Below are positions 34,479 to 42,662 of a DNA stretch of 64,000 bases, piece after piece. The position numbers were made by a program, and so were the translations under genes. The stretch covers positions 62,001 through 126,000 of the forward strand of contig NZ_VCAO01000002.1 in NCBI RefSeq assembly GCF_005884405.1. Reading direction: 5' to 3'. Numbering within the stretch: the stretch's first letter is position 1; the number at the start of each line of letters is the position of its first letter. Source of the stretch: Qipengyuania marisflavi (GTDB lineage Bacteria; Pseudomonadota; Alphaproteobacteria; Sphingomonadales; Sphingomonadaceae). Below the pieces are notes generated by a model. That model was given only the letters and a program-made list of their open reading frames with translations, was not told the origin of the DNA and did no database searches.

Positions 34479-35651
34479 GTGCCCGAAGCATATATCGTCG
34501 AAGCTGTAAGGACTGCCGGGGGGCGCCGTGGGGGCCGTCTGGCCGGGGTGCATCCGGTCGATCTGGCGGCGGTATCGCTGGATGCGATCATCGCGCGGTC
34601 GGGTGTCGATCCGGCGGCGGTCGAGGATGTCGTGATGGGTTGCGTCAGCCAAGGCGGCGAACAGGCCATGCAGGTCGGGCGCAATGCCGTGCTGGCCAGC
34701 AAGCTGCTCCCGCAATCGACACCGGCAGTGACGATTGACCGCCAGTGCGGGTCGTCGCAGCAGGCGATCCAGTTTGCCGCACAAGCGGTGATGTCGGGCA
34801 CGCAGGACGTCATTATCGCCAGCGGCGTCGAGAGCATGAGCCGCGTGCCGATGGGTTCCACCGCCATGCTGCATATGAAAGAGGGGCTGGGGCATTACAA
34901 ATCGCCCGGGCTCGAAGAGAAATATCCCGGCATCCAATGGTCGCAGTTCATGGGTGCGGAGATGATCGCCGCCAAACATGGCCTGTCAAAAGACGATATG
35001 GACCGGTTTGCACTGGCCAGCCATGAGAAAGCGATTGCGGCGACCAAGGCCGGAGCGTTCGAAGCCGAGATAGTTCCGGTCGAGATCGAGACGCCTGAGG
35101 GCAACGAGATGCACACGGTGGACGAGGGGATACGCTTCGATGCCACGCTGGAAAGCATCGCCTCGGTCAAATTGCTCAGCCCCGATGGCAAGATCACAGC
35201 CGCCAGCAGCAGCCAGATCTGCGACGGATCCAGCGCGGTGCTGGTGGTGTCCGAACGGGCGCTCAAGCAGCATGGCCTCACCCCGCTGGCGCGTATCCAC
35301 AATCTGACCGTGACGGCGGGCGATCCGGTGATCATGCTGGAGGAACCGCTGTTCGCCACCGACCGCGCATTGCAGCGCGCGGGCCTGAGCATTGGCGACA
35401 TCGATCTGTTCGAGGTAAACGAAGCGTTTGCTCCTGTGCCGCTGGCATGGCTCAAACACACCGGCGCTGATCCTGAGCGGCTCAACGTCAATGGCGGCGC
35501 GATTGCGTTGGGCCACCCTCTTGGTGCATCAGGCACCAAGCTGATGGCCACGCTGGTCCACGCGCTGCGCGCCCGCGGCAAGAAATACGGCCTCCAGACG
35601 ATGTGCGAAGGCGGCGGCGTCGCCAATGTCACCCTCGTCGAGGCGCTTTAA
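34479..35651 (+). CDS. Acetyl-CoA acyltransferase (thiolase)
   Basis: A 390-residue thiolase with GTG start and AGGAG upstream. Catalytic residues are visible: acylated Cys90 in DRQCGSSQQA, His346 in GHPLGASG and Cys376 in TMCEGGG, with NEAF in between. It cleaves a 3-ketoacyl-CoA to acetyl-CoA and a shortened acyl-CoA, or runs in reverse. DRQCGSSQ, rather than the NKVCGSG/NRFCSSG of common biosynthetic or FadA types, points to the AcaB-like or steroid/branched-substrate branch, though I cannot fix the substrate. It is followed 27 bases later by an SDR gene, probably in one operon. Confidence 0.95.
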   Translation: MPEAYIVEAVRTAGGRRGGRLAGVHPVDLAAVSLDAIIARSGVDPAAVEDVVMGCVSQGGEQAMQVGRNAVLASKLLPQSTPAVTIDRQCGSSQQAIQFAAQAVMSGTQDVIIASGVESMSRVPMGSTAMLHMKEGLGHYKSPGLEEKYPGIQWSQFMGAEMIAAKHGLSKDDMDRFALASHEKAIAATKAGAFEAEIVPVEIETPEGNEMHTVDEGIRFDATLESIASVKLLSPDGKITAASSSQICDGSSAVLVVSERALKQHGLTPLARIHNLTVTAGDPVIMLEEPLFATDRALQRAGLSIGDIDLFEVNEAFAPVPLAWLKHTGADPERLNVNGGAIALGHPLGASGTKLMATLVHALRARGKKYGLQTMCEGGGVANVTLVEAL

Positions 35652-35678
35652 TTCCTTCAATTCCAAGAGGATTTTACC

Positions 35679-36464
35679 ATGGAAGTTTCCGCCAATACCC
35701 CCGCAGTCGTCACCGGCGGCGCATCCGGCCTGGGTGCCGCAACCGCCCGCGCGCTGGCCGCCAAGGGGGCCAAGGTCGCCATTTTCGACATGAATGAGGA
35801 AAAGGGCACCGCTCTTGCCGAGGAACTGGGCGGCGTGTTCTGCAAGGTGAATGTCACCAGCGACGAGGATGTCGATGCCGGTTTCGCCAAAGCGCGCGAG
35901 GCGCATGGCCAGGAACGCATTCTGGTATGCTGCGCCGGGATCGGCAACGCGATCAAGACTGCCAGCCGTGACAAGCAGACGGGCGAGATCAAGCACTTTC
36001 CGATCAGCGCATTCGACTTTGTCATTCAGGTCAATCTGATCGGCACCTTCCGCTGCATCGCCAAATCGGCTGCCGGGATGATGACGCTCGACCCGATGAG
36101 CGAAGACGGCGATCGCGGCGCGATGGTCAACACCGCCAGTGTCGCTGCCGAAGATGGCCAGATGGGCCAGGCGGCCTATTCCGCATCCAAGGGCGGTGTT
36201 GTCGGCATGACCCTGCCGATCGCGCGCGATCTGATGCGCGAAGGCATCCGTGTGAACACCATTCTGCCGGGCATTTTCAACACCCCGCTGATGAATGCCG
36301 CCCCGCCGCAGGTGAAGGAAGCACTGGCGCAATCGGTGCCATTCCCCAAGCGGCTCGGCAATCCCGAGGAATATGCCAAGGTCGCCATGTGCATGATCGA
36401 AACCGGCTATTTCAACGGCGAAGACGTGCGCCTCGACGGCGCGATCCGCATGGCACCGCGCTAA
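35679..36464 (+). CDS. Short-chain dehydrogenase, probable 3-hydroxyacyl-CoA type
   Basis: A 261-residue SDR with the NAD-binding motif TGGASGLG (residues 12-19), Asp37 in IFDMNE (suggesting NAD preference), and catalytic Ser154, Tyr167 and Lys171 (YSASK). [16 protein letters not shown] and the 250-260-residue length resemble the type II 3-hydroxyacyl-CoA dehydrogenase (HSD10-like) group. This fits oxidation of a 3-hydroxyacyl-CoA just before the neighbouring thiolase step. A perfect 12-pair hairpin follows the stop codon. Confidence 0.9.
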   Translation: MEVSANTPAVVTGGASGLGAATARALAAKGAKVAIFDMNEEKGTALAEELGGVFCKVNVTSDEDVDAGFAKAREAHGQERILVCCAGIGNAIKTASRDKQTGEIKHFPISAFDFVIQVNLIGTFRCIAKSAAGMMTLDPMSEDGDRGAMVNTASVAAEDGQMGQAAYSASKGGVVGMTLPIARDLMREGIRVNTILPGIFNTPLMNAAPPQVKEALAQSVPFPKRLGNPEEYAKVAMCMIETGYFNGEDVRLDGAIRMAPR

Positions 36465-36478
36465 TATACACCACAGAC

Positions 36479-36512
36479 GCCGCCGCCCGCACAAATGGAC
36501 GGGCGGCGGCGC
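36479..36512. terminator. Perfect 12-bp GC hairpin between convergent genes
   Basis: The arms CGCCGCCGCCCG (36479-36490) and its exact complement (36501-36512) enclose a ten-base loop and are followed by CATTTCATT. This terminator-like structure sits between the plus-strand SDR gene and the minus-strand regulator gene. The T tract is poor. Confidence 0.6.
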
Positions 36513-36547
36513 ATTTCATTATTGCCATTTGAGATTGATGCGTCGCC

Positions 36548-37444
36548 TCAGTCGTCCGGATCGTCGACCAGACGCGATGCTGCGGCAAATTCGCGCCAAT
36601 CCGTCAGTCCGTCCATATCCTCGGACGCGGTTTTCTCTTCAAGACTTCCGCGCGGATAATACAGCCAGTGATATTCCTCGTTAGCCCCAAGCTGACCCGG
36701 AGCCAGACCATAAAGCCTGCGGACGTCGCGAATCCAGTGTGACTGGTCGACATAGTCAATTTCAGCAGGAACATTTGCCCAGCGCAATGTGGGATAGTCA
36801 TGTCCCACCATTGACCGGAAAGTCCGGACCAGCTTGGTATATTTGAGCGGTGACATCCCGTATCGGCGTCCAAATGCGCGTTGCAGGGTACGCTGGGATA
36901 CGCCGAGCTCATTTGCCAGATCCGGGATTTTCACAGTGTAATCATTGGCAATCATGATCCGCGCTTGCTCGGCAATGCCTTCCGGTTCGGCCCCATTAAG
37001 CGCATCAAGGAAAAACCGGTTTATCTCCTCCAACAGGAACCCAGTGTTGCTCTTGCGCGCGACAAGCCGGTGGTGAAGTTGCGCCAAAGCAGGATTACGA
37101 TTGGGGTTGAGGGGCGTTATCGAATGGCTGATCGAAGCCGGATCAATCCCGAGCAGGCGCGACCAGACGCCTTGATCGCACAGCACGTACAGGATGCGAC
37201 CCGCCGGCTTGGAAACCAGCGGAGCCTGCTTCAACCGGGAGCAACCCCACACAGGTCCGCTGATCTGCGTCCCATCAGCCAAAAGCGTAATATCATCCAA
37301 GTTGAAGCACAGAGCATTGGCGGCAAGGAAACGGAATTCGGGGATTGGGTCATCAACGACCGCATAGAAGTAAACGCAGCGCGCGAGTGCAAAATCAGGA
37401 AGATGGGCGTGCGCCGTCATGCCCCGCAATTTAAAGCAGTGCAT
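36548..37444 (-). CDS. AraC-family transcriptional regulator
   Basis: A 298-residue protein with a C-terminal AraC DNA-binding domain (about residues 190-275). The first helix-turn-helix is VKIPDLANELGVSQRTLQRA, followed by FGRRYGMSPLKYTKLVR typical of the second half. The N-terminal 160 residues are a ligand-sensing domain of DUF6597-like appearance (cupin-like). Starts at 37444 or 37420 are both possible, and the ribosome site does not decide. It lies just downstream of the GPH transporter (20 bases), likely in one operon, and may control the transporter or the catabolic block. Confidence 0.88.
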   Translation of the reverse strand: MHCFKLRGMTAHAHLPDFALARCVYFYAVVDDPIPEFRFLAANALCFNLDDITLLADGTQISGPVWGCSRLKQAPLVSKPAGRILYVLCDQGVWSRLLGIDPASISHSITPLNPNRNPALAQLHHRLVARKSNTGFLLEEINRFFLDALNGAEPEGIAEQARIMIANDYTVKIPDLANELGVSQRTLQRAFGRRYGMSPLKYTKLVRTFRSMVGHDYPTLRWANVPAEIDYVDQSHWIRDVRRLYGLAPGQLGANEEYHWLYYPRGSLEEKTASEDMDGLTDWREFAAASRLVDDPDD

Positions 37445-37464
37445 TATCCTTGCAAGAGCGCGGC

Positions 37465-38820
37465 CTAGGCGCGGGCGGGCGTCATTTCCGGCTGAGCTGC
37501 TGCGACACGCCCGTCATCAATGCCTTCATCCTCGTAAAGGCGATAACGGTGCAGCAGCCTGACACTGGCCAGCATGCAAATTCCGGGCAGGACAGCAATA
37601 GTCATCGTCATCGCAATCGTGAAATTCGGCCCTTGCTCCTGATTGGGCATATAACCGGCAAGTTGCAGCATCCAGCCAAGCAGGAATGCTGTCAGCGCGG
37701 CCGCGATTTTCCCGACAAAGCCATAAATGGTCGCATAAACGCCCTGACGCTGACGTCCCGACACCTTGGCATCGTAATCCGCGATATCCCCCAGCATTGC
37801 GTATCCGACGCAACTGCCCGCCGCTGATCCGATACCCCCCAGGAAGGCCAGCACGAAAAACGCAGGCAGCCCGAACACCAGCACCAGCGGCCACATCGCC
37901 AGAGTCACCAGCCAAACATATTGTCCCGCCAGCCATGTGCGCCTTGTGCCGAGCCGCCCGACCACCAGCCACCATCCTCCGCCAGACACAACAGCGATAA
38001 TCAGATTGGTGAGGTAGATATACATCGTCATGTCCGGACGGCCCAAGGTGTATTGCATCACATAGGGCACCGCGAAGCCAATGCTGACATATGCGAAGGT
38101 CTCTGCCATCTGGATGCCGATATATTGGCGATGATATTTGTTGGCCAGCACCTCGCGCATCATGTGGATGGGCGGGCGTTCTTCGGAACGGTGCGGCTTG
38201 GGCAGTTCTTTGAGCCTTAACCCCATCAGGAACGTGGCTGCGAAAGATAGAGGGACGACAATCAATACGATTGGCACAACGGCGCTGCGCGGGTCTGGAT
38301 GATTAAGCAGATATTGCATAACGAATATGCCAATGACACTGCCTATCAGGGCCGCAATCCCCGAGAGCACCATGGTCATAGTGCGCCGCCGGGCAGTCGT
38401 CGCCACTTCAAACCCCAGTGCCCCAAATGCCACCGTACGAAGCGTTTGGCCGGTTTCCCAGATAAGTAAGATCATGGTAAGCCATGCAGCCAGCGCCAAG
38501 CCGGTCAGATGCTCGGGCACGATCCAAATCCCCAGCATCGACAAAGTACCCAATGTGCCGACAAGGTAGAACGGGACCCGGCGCGGAGCTTTTCGCCGGT
38601 CGGATAGCCAGCCGAAAATCGGGTCCGTCACGCCGTCGAAAACTCTGGAAATCAGCATCACGGTGCCAAGCATGGCGGGCGCGAGCAGCAGGACATCAGT
38701 GGCGTAGATAGCAAAATAGCGCAGAAACATTCCGCCAAGTATCCAGCTCGGAATGAACGCCGGCATCATCCACAGATAGCGGCGAAAGGCGAAATTCTCG
38801 TCCTCAACTATGATCTGCAT
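37465..38820 (-). CDS. MFS transporter, glycoside-pentoside-hexuronide (GPH) type
   Basis: A 451-residue protein with about twelve transmembrane segments. DGVTDPIFGWLSDRRKAPRR is the GPH/MelB signature loop, with acidic residues in helix 2 that bind coupling cations; GSAAGSCVGYAMLGDIADYD and a central loop rich in Arg/Lys/Pro (LKELPKPHRSEERPP) are also typical. The family usually imports sugars or glycosides with Na+ or H+. ATG at 38820 has GGAGG six bases before and is preferred over GTG at 38841. Its substrate is unknown. It may form a unit with the AraC regulator gene. Confidence 0.9.
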   Translation of the reverse strand: MQIIVEDENFAFRRYLWMMPAFIPSWILGGMFLRYFAIYATDVLLLAPAMLGTVMLISRVFDGVTDPIFGWLSDRRKAPRRVPFYLVGTLGTLSMLGIWIVPEHLTGLALAAWLTMILLIWETGQTLRTVAFGALGFEVATTARRRTMTMVLSGIAALIGSVIGIFVMQYLLNHPDPRSAVVPIVLIVVPLSFAATFLMGLRLKELPKPHRSEERPPIHMMREVLANKYHRQYIGIQMAETFAYVSIGFAVPYVMQYTLGRPDMTMYIYLTNLIIAVVSGGGWWLVVGRLGTRRTWLAGQYVWLVTLAMWPLVLVFGLPAFFVLAFLGGIGSAAGSCVGYAMLGDIADYDAKVSGRQRQGVYATIYGFVGKIAAALTAFLLGWMLQLAGYMPNQEQGPNFTIAMTMTIAVLPGICMLASVRLLHRYRLYEDEGIDDGRVAAAQPEMTPARA

Positions 38821-39133
38821 CTGCGCCTCCAGCTTGAGCACTTGGGTTCAGGATAAGCGCGTGCAATCCTTTGGCATTGGATGTTTTCGTCATGCGCCTG
38901 GTCTTCGCATTTGGAGCAATTTCGCAGGCTTGGTGAGACCCGGATCGAAGTTCCCCATTCCTGCACGGACGGCTACGATCTAACGCCTTGCCATTCCGCA
39001 CCGCCTTTTCCTTATCCCGAAACACGGTTCTTGTTGTGATGATGGTGCCATCGCCCGGACTGACCTGTTTTCATTGCCAGGACCGTGTCCCATGTGTTCC
39101 ATCCAGATGGACTGACCAGGGGGAATCCAAACC
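38821..39133. other. Intergenic region without visible gene
   Basis: About 313 bases between the divergent transporter and crotonase genes. It must contain promoters for both. I see no convincing gene, terminator or repeat; short open frames on both strands (for example minus 38804-39025) lack any protein-like features. The sequence is GC-poorer than the surroundings. Confidence 0.35.
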
Positions 39134-40018
39134 ATGTCCTACACGCAGATCAAGCTCGACATCGCCGATGGCATCGCCACCGTGACGCTGCATCGGCCCG
39201 AGAAGATGAACGCCTTCACCCGCGTGATGATGGCCGAGATTATCGACGCCATCGACACCACCGATGCCGATGACAGGGTGCGCGCGGTGATCGTAACGGG
39301 TGCGGGGGAGCGGGCCTTCTGCGCCGGGGCGGATTTGACGCCGCCCAAGAATCAAGATGGGAGCGGGGGGCATGTGTTCTCCGATCCCAACCCGGTTGAT
39401 GACCTGTCGGACAGCCGTGTGCGCGATGGTGGCGGGCGGCTGGTGCTGCGACTGTTCAACTCGCAAAAGCCGCTGATCGGTGCGTGCAACGGGGTGGCCG
39501 TGGGCGTGGGGGCGACCATGCAGCTGCCCTTTGATATGCGGCTATGCAGCGACAACGCGCGCTTTGGCTTCGTGTTCGCGCGGCGCGGGATCACGCCGGA
39601 AGCTGCCTCCAGCTGGTTCCTTCCGCGGCTGGTGGGCATGCAGACTGCGCTGGAATGGTGCATGACCGGGCGTATTTTCGATGCCAATGAAGCGCTTGAT
39701 CGGGGGCTTGTACGTTCAGTACACTCCCCGAACACCTTGATGGACGCAGCCCGCGGCCTAGCGCGCGAGATTGCCGACAACACATCTGCGGTATCGGTGG
39801 CGATGACCCGGGCGATGTTGTGGCGCCTGTCAGCCACGGAGCACCCGATGATGGCACACCGGATCGACAGCCGCGCGATCTACCGGCTCAGCCGCAGCCA
39901 GGACGCCAGGGAAGGGATCGCCAGCTTTCTGGAGAAGCGCCCGCCCGACTATCCCGACACAGTGGGCGCGGATATGCCCGACTTCTACCCGTGGTGGGAT
40001 GAACCGGATTACCGGTAG
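39134..40018 (+). CDS. Enoyl-CoA hydratase/crotonase-family protein
   Basis: A 294-residue crotonase. The first oxyanion-hole segment is ERAFCAGADL (about residues 59-68) and the second is IGACNGVAVGVGATMQLPFD, with FGFVFARRGITPEAASSW following. By eye the position of the classical catalytic Glu (QPEI in rat hydratase) is not acidic here (FVFA), while Glu156 sits nearby in PEAASS, so the reaction may not be simple hydration; isomerase or hydrolase activity is possible. Length is slightly above the 260 typical. It is part of a catabolic-looking block and is followed by a MarR regulator gene. Confidence 0.88.
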   Translation: MSYTQIKLDIADGIATVTLHRPEKMNAFTRVMMAEIIDAIDTTDADDRVRAVIVTGAGERAFCAGADLTPPKNQDGSGGHVFSDPNPVDDLSDSRVRDGGGRLVLRLFNSQKPLIGACNGVAVGVGATMQLPFDMRLCSDNARFGFVFARRGITPEAASSWFLPRLVGMQTALEWCMTGRIFDANEALDRGLVRSVHSPNTLMDAARGLAREIADNTSAVSVAMTRAMLWRLSATEHPMMAHRIDSRAIYRLSRSQDAREGIASFLEKRPPDYPDTVGADMPDFYPWWDEPDYR

Positions 40019-40070
40019 TTACAGGTGATACGGACTTGCCAAGCGCGGCACGGTTTCTAAGAATAGCATC

Positions 40071-40544
40071 ATGTCCAAACGCCAGCCCGCCCAGCGCCTC
40101 GCCAACTTCCTCCCGTATCAGCTGTCGATCGCCTCGAACGCGGTGTCGGCGCGGATTGCCGAGCAGTACCGGCGGCGCTTTGCGCTGAAGACGGCGGAAT
40201 GGCGGATCATGGCGGTGCTGGGTGACAGCGGTGCCACCACCCAGCGCGAGTTGAGCCAGCAGACGCTGATGGACAAGGTGCCGGTCAACCGCGCGTGCAA
40301 GGCGCTGGAGGACCGCGGACTGGCAGAACGCCGCCCCAATGCGCGCGATGGCCGCTCGCATCTGCTGGAACTGACGGCGGAGGGGCGGGCGGTGCACGCC
40401 GGAATCATGCCGCTGGCGCTGGATATCGAAACCGAGCTGTTTTCCGTACTGTCCGCCGACGAACAGGCCAGCCTGCGCGAAATGCTGGTGCGGGTCCGGG
40501 ACAATGCGGGTGACTTTGACGCGGAAAGCCTGGCCGACAGATAA
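40071..40544 (+). CDS. MarR-family transcriptional regulator
   Basis: A 157-residue winged-helix protein. The recognition helix region TTQRELSQQTLMDKVPVNRACKALEDRGL, followed by the wing RRPNARDGRSHLLELTAEG, is characteristic of MarR dimers that bind palindromic operators and release them on ligand binding. It is the second gene of a plus-strand pair with the crotonase (52 bases apart), so it may control that gene or the adjacent transport/catabolic genes. An imperfect hairpin (40527-40557) overlaps its end. Confidence 0.9.
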   Translation: MSKRQPAQRLANFLPYQLSIASNAVSARIAEQYRRRFALKTAEWRIMAVLGDSGATTQRELSQQTLMDKVPVNRACKALEDRGLAERRPNARDGRSHLLELTAEGRAVHAGIMPLALDIETELFSVLSADEQASLREMLVRVRDNAGDFDAESLADR

Positions 40545-40557
40545 CGCCGACCAGGCT
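40527..40557 (+). terminator. Imperfect hairpin at end of MarR gene
   Basis: AGCCTGG-CCGAC at 40527-40538 faces GCCGACCAGGCT at 40546-40557, a 12-base stem with two mismatches that spans the MarR stop codon and runs into TTGCG. It is a possible terminator between the MarR gene and the convergent tadC. Confidence 0.4.
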
Positions 40558-40586
40558 TTGCGCGCGTACCGAACTGCGACTTGTGT

Positions 40587-41597
40587 TTAGCCGGTGTTGC
40601 CGATCCCGCCGCTGAAGGCATCGGAGATCGAGCAGGCCGCCGGGCCAAGAATAACGATAAACAGCACCGGCAGGATGAACATGATCAACGGCACGGTCAT
40701 GATGGCCGGCAGGCGCGCAGCCTTTTCCTCGGCGCGCATCATGCGTTCGTTCCGGAACTCAGCGGACAGCACCCGAAGGGCAGAGGCCAGCGGCGTACCG
40801 TATTTTTCAGTCTGGACCATCGTCGTCACCACGCCCTTCACCGCATCAAGATCGACGCGGTAGGCGAGGTTGTTGAACGCTTTGCGGCGTTCATTGAGGA
40901 ACGACAGTTCGATGGCAGTGAGCGCGAATTCGTCGCCCAGTTCAGGGTACGCCCGGCCCAATTCCTTGGCTACGCGGTTAAACGCAGCATCGACGGTCAG
41001 GCCCGCTTCGGCGCAGATCACCAGCAGATCGAGCGCGTCGGGCAAACCCTTGCGGATCAGGTCCGAACGCTTCTTCGCCTTGTTCTTGAGGAAGATTTCT
41101 GGACCCTTATAGCCTGCGAACAGCGCCGCACCGAGCGCGAAGACGCGCTTCATCTGCCAATCAGGTTTGATTTCCAGCACATAGAGCAGGATGAAAGCTG
41201 TGAGGCCCAGCAAGACCGGCAGCACCAGCCGCAGACCAATCACGAATACCGCAAGTTCCTTGTTGCGGTAACCGGCGTGAGCCAGCTTTTGCTGGACCGT
41301 TTCGACTTGGCTCTGCTGCAGCACTTTCATGCTGCCCAGCGTGTCCTTGATCTTTTCGGTCGTATCGGTCTTGCGGACCAGCGACTGACGCTTCTTGGCG
41401 GTCGCAGTGACGAGGCCGAGCTTGAGCTCCTCGCGCCGTTCGCCCAGCGCCTTGACGCGCTTGGCCATCGGGTCCTTGATGGTCACCGCAGAATAGATAG
41501 CGACGAATACGGCCATGGCGGCGATCCCGGCAAGGATCGAGCCGATGAGCATAACATCGAAACCAAGAAGAGTCGGGCCTGAAGGCGTATCGAACAT
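40587..41597 (-). CDS. tadC: Pilus assembly protein TadC (type II/IV secretion GspF family)
   Basis: A 336-residue inner-membrane protein with a T2SSF domain (about residues 195-310, APIMTVPLIMF-type transmembrane end). The domain holds GLPDALDLLVICAEAGLTVDA, the usual first T2SSF motif. There are about three or four transmembrane segments: one at the N-terminus (GSILAGIAAMAVFVAIY), two central and one C-terminal. Tad pili use TadB and TadC as the inner-membrane platform that works with the TadA ATPase. It is the last gene of the cpa operon, 20 bases after tadB. Confidence 0.93.
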   Translation of the reverse strand: MFDTPSGPTLLGFDVMLIGSILAGIAAMAVFVAIYSAVTIKDPMAKRVKALGERREELKLGLVTATAKKRQSLVRKTDTTEKIKDTLGSMKVLQQSQVETVQQKLAHAGYRNKELAVFVIGLRLVLPVLLGLTAFILLYVLEIKPDWQMKRVFALGAALFAGYKGPEIFLKNKAKKRSDLIRKGLPDALDLLVICAEAGLTVDAAFNRVAKELGRAYPELGDEFALTAIELSFLNERRKAFNNLAYRVDLDAVKGVVTTMVQTEKYGTPLASALRVLSAEFRNERMMRAEEKAARLPAIMTVPLIMFILPVLFIVILGPAACSISDAFSGGIGNTG

Positions 41598-41617
41598 GGC
41601 TTACCGTCTTTCCTCGA

Positions 41618-42589
41618 TCAGATTTCGAAATTGACCATCTTGGCCATGATGAAGGCGCCAAGCGACATCCACACCAGTCCGCCAAGCCCGGTCGCGATCA
41701 GCCGGTCATCGACGAAGAACCCGCCGACATATTTGGGATTGATCCACCAGATCATGGTGAACACGATGAAGGGCAGCGAGCCGACGATATAGGCCGACGC
41801 TTTGGACTCCGAGCTCATCGCCTTGATCTTGAGCTTCATTTGCGAGCGTTTGCGGAGCACATCGGACAGATTGGACAGCGTTTCGGCCAGATTGCCGCCC
41901 GTTTCGCGCTGGATCGCCAAAGTGATGCAGAAGAAATTGAATTCGGCGATACCCAGACGATCAGCCGCTTCCTGGAGCGATTCGTCCATGGAACGGCCAA
42001 TTCTGATGCGTTCGGTGATGCCCTTGAATTCCTGACCCACGGGCCCCGGAACTTCCTGCGCAACCACACCCAGCGTCTCGGTTACAGGCAAGCCCGAACG
42101 CAGGCCGCGGACCAGCAGTTCTATCGCGTCGGGAAATTTCGTGTTGAAATTGTTGGTCCGTTTCTTGATCGCGCGGCCCACCAGGAAATGCGGGATGCCC
42201 AAACCGGCCAGCGCGCCCACGCCAAGCGAGAGCATGAGCGAACCACTGCGCAGATACAAAACGAGCGCGACCACCAGCCCGATGCCGAGCGAAGTGTAGG
42301 CATATTGGCTCAGGCTCCACCCCTTGCCGGTCCGGTCGAGCCGGATCGCCAGCGCTTGGATTCGCGAACCGGACCCGGCGATGATCTGCATCTTGGGCTT
42401 GCGCGAGGCGATTGCTTTCTTGAACTGCGATTCAACCTTGGTGTCGGTGCTTTCCGAATGGCGATAGCGCAGCGCCATCAAGCGGCGCTGGCCGGCTTTG
42501 GCGGCATTTGGGCCGGCAAGCAGGGCGTAGGCGATGGCCATCAGGGCCAGTACCCCGATCACTACCAGCGCTAGCTGGAAAATGCTCAT
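41618..42589 (-). CDS. tadB: Pilus assembly protein TadB (type II/IV secretion GspF family)
   Basis: A 323-residue inner-membrane protein paired with TadC. It begins with a transmembrane helix (FQLALVVIGVLALMAIAYAL). The T2SSF domain (about residues 155-300) contains FPDAIELLVRGLRSGLPVTET and QRETGGNLAETLSNLSDVLRKR, typical of TadB. It lies between cpaE and tadC, the place where cpaF (tadA) is normally found just upstream; here only 73 bases separate it from cpaE. Confidence 0.94.
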   Translation of the reverse strand: MSIFQLALVVIGVLALMAIAYALLAGPNAAKAGQRRLMALRYRHSESTDTKVESQFKKAIASRKPKMQIIAGSGSRIQALAIRLDRTGKGWSLSQYAYTSLGIGLVVALVLYLRSGSLMLSLGVGALAGLGIPHFLVGRAIKKRTNNFNTKFPDAIELLVRGLRSGLPVTETLGVVAQEVPGPVGQEFKGITERIRIGRSMDESLQEAADRLGIAEFNFFCITLAIQRETGGNLAETLSNLSDVLRKRSQMKLKIKAMSSESKASAYIVGSLPFIVFTMIWWINPKYVGGFFVDDRLIATGLGGLVWMSLGAFIMAKMVNFEI

Positions 42590-42620
42590 GCCTTATCTCC
42601 GTCCATTCTGTTCAATAGGT

Positions 42621-42654
42621 GGCGGCGGGTGGGCCGCGATTGTGGCCCGCCGCC
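42621..42654. repeat. GC-rich hairpin in the cpaE-tadB gap
   Basis: GGCGGCGGG (42621-42629) pairs exactly with CCCGCCGCC (42646-42654) and may extend through the loop. It occupies the 73-base gap exactly where a cpaF gene would normally sit. It could be a terminator or attenuator between cpaE and tadB; there is no T tract. Confidence 0.6.
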
Positions 42655-42662
42655 GTCCATGT

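Noticed and set aside
38804..39025. Minus-strand 73-codon frame between the transporter and crotonase genes
   Set aside because: No ribosome site or protein-like pattern; overlaps the probable promoter region.
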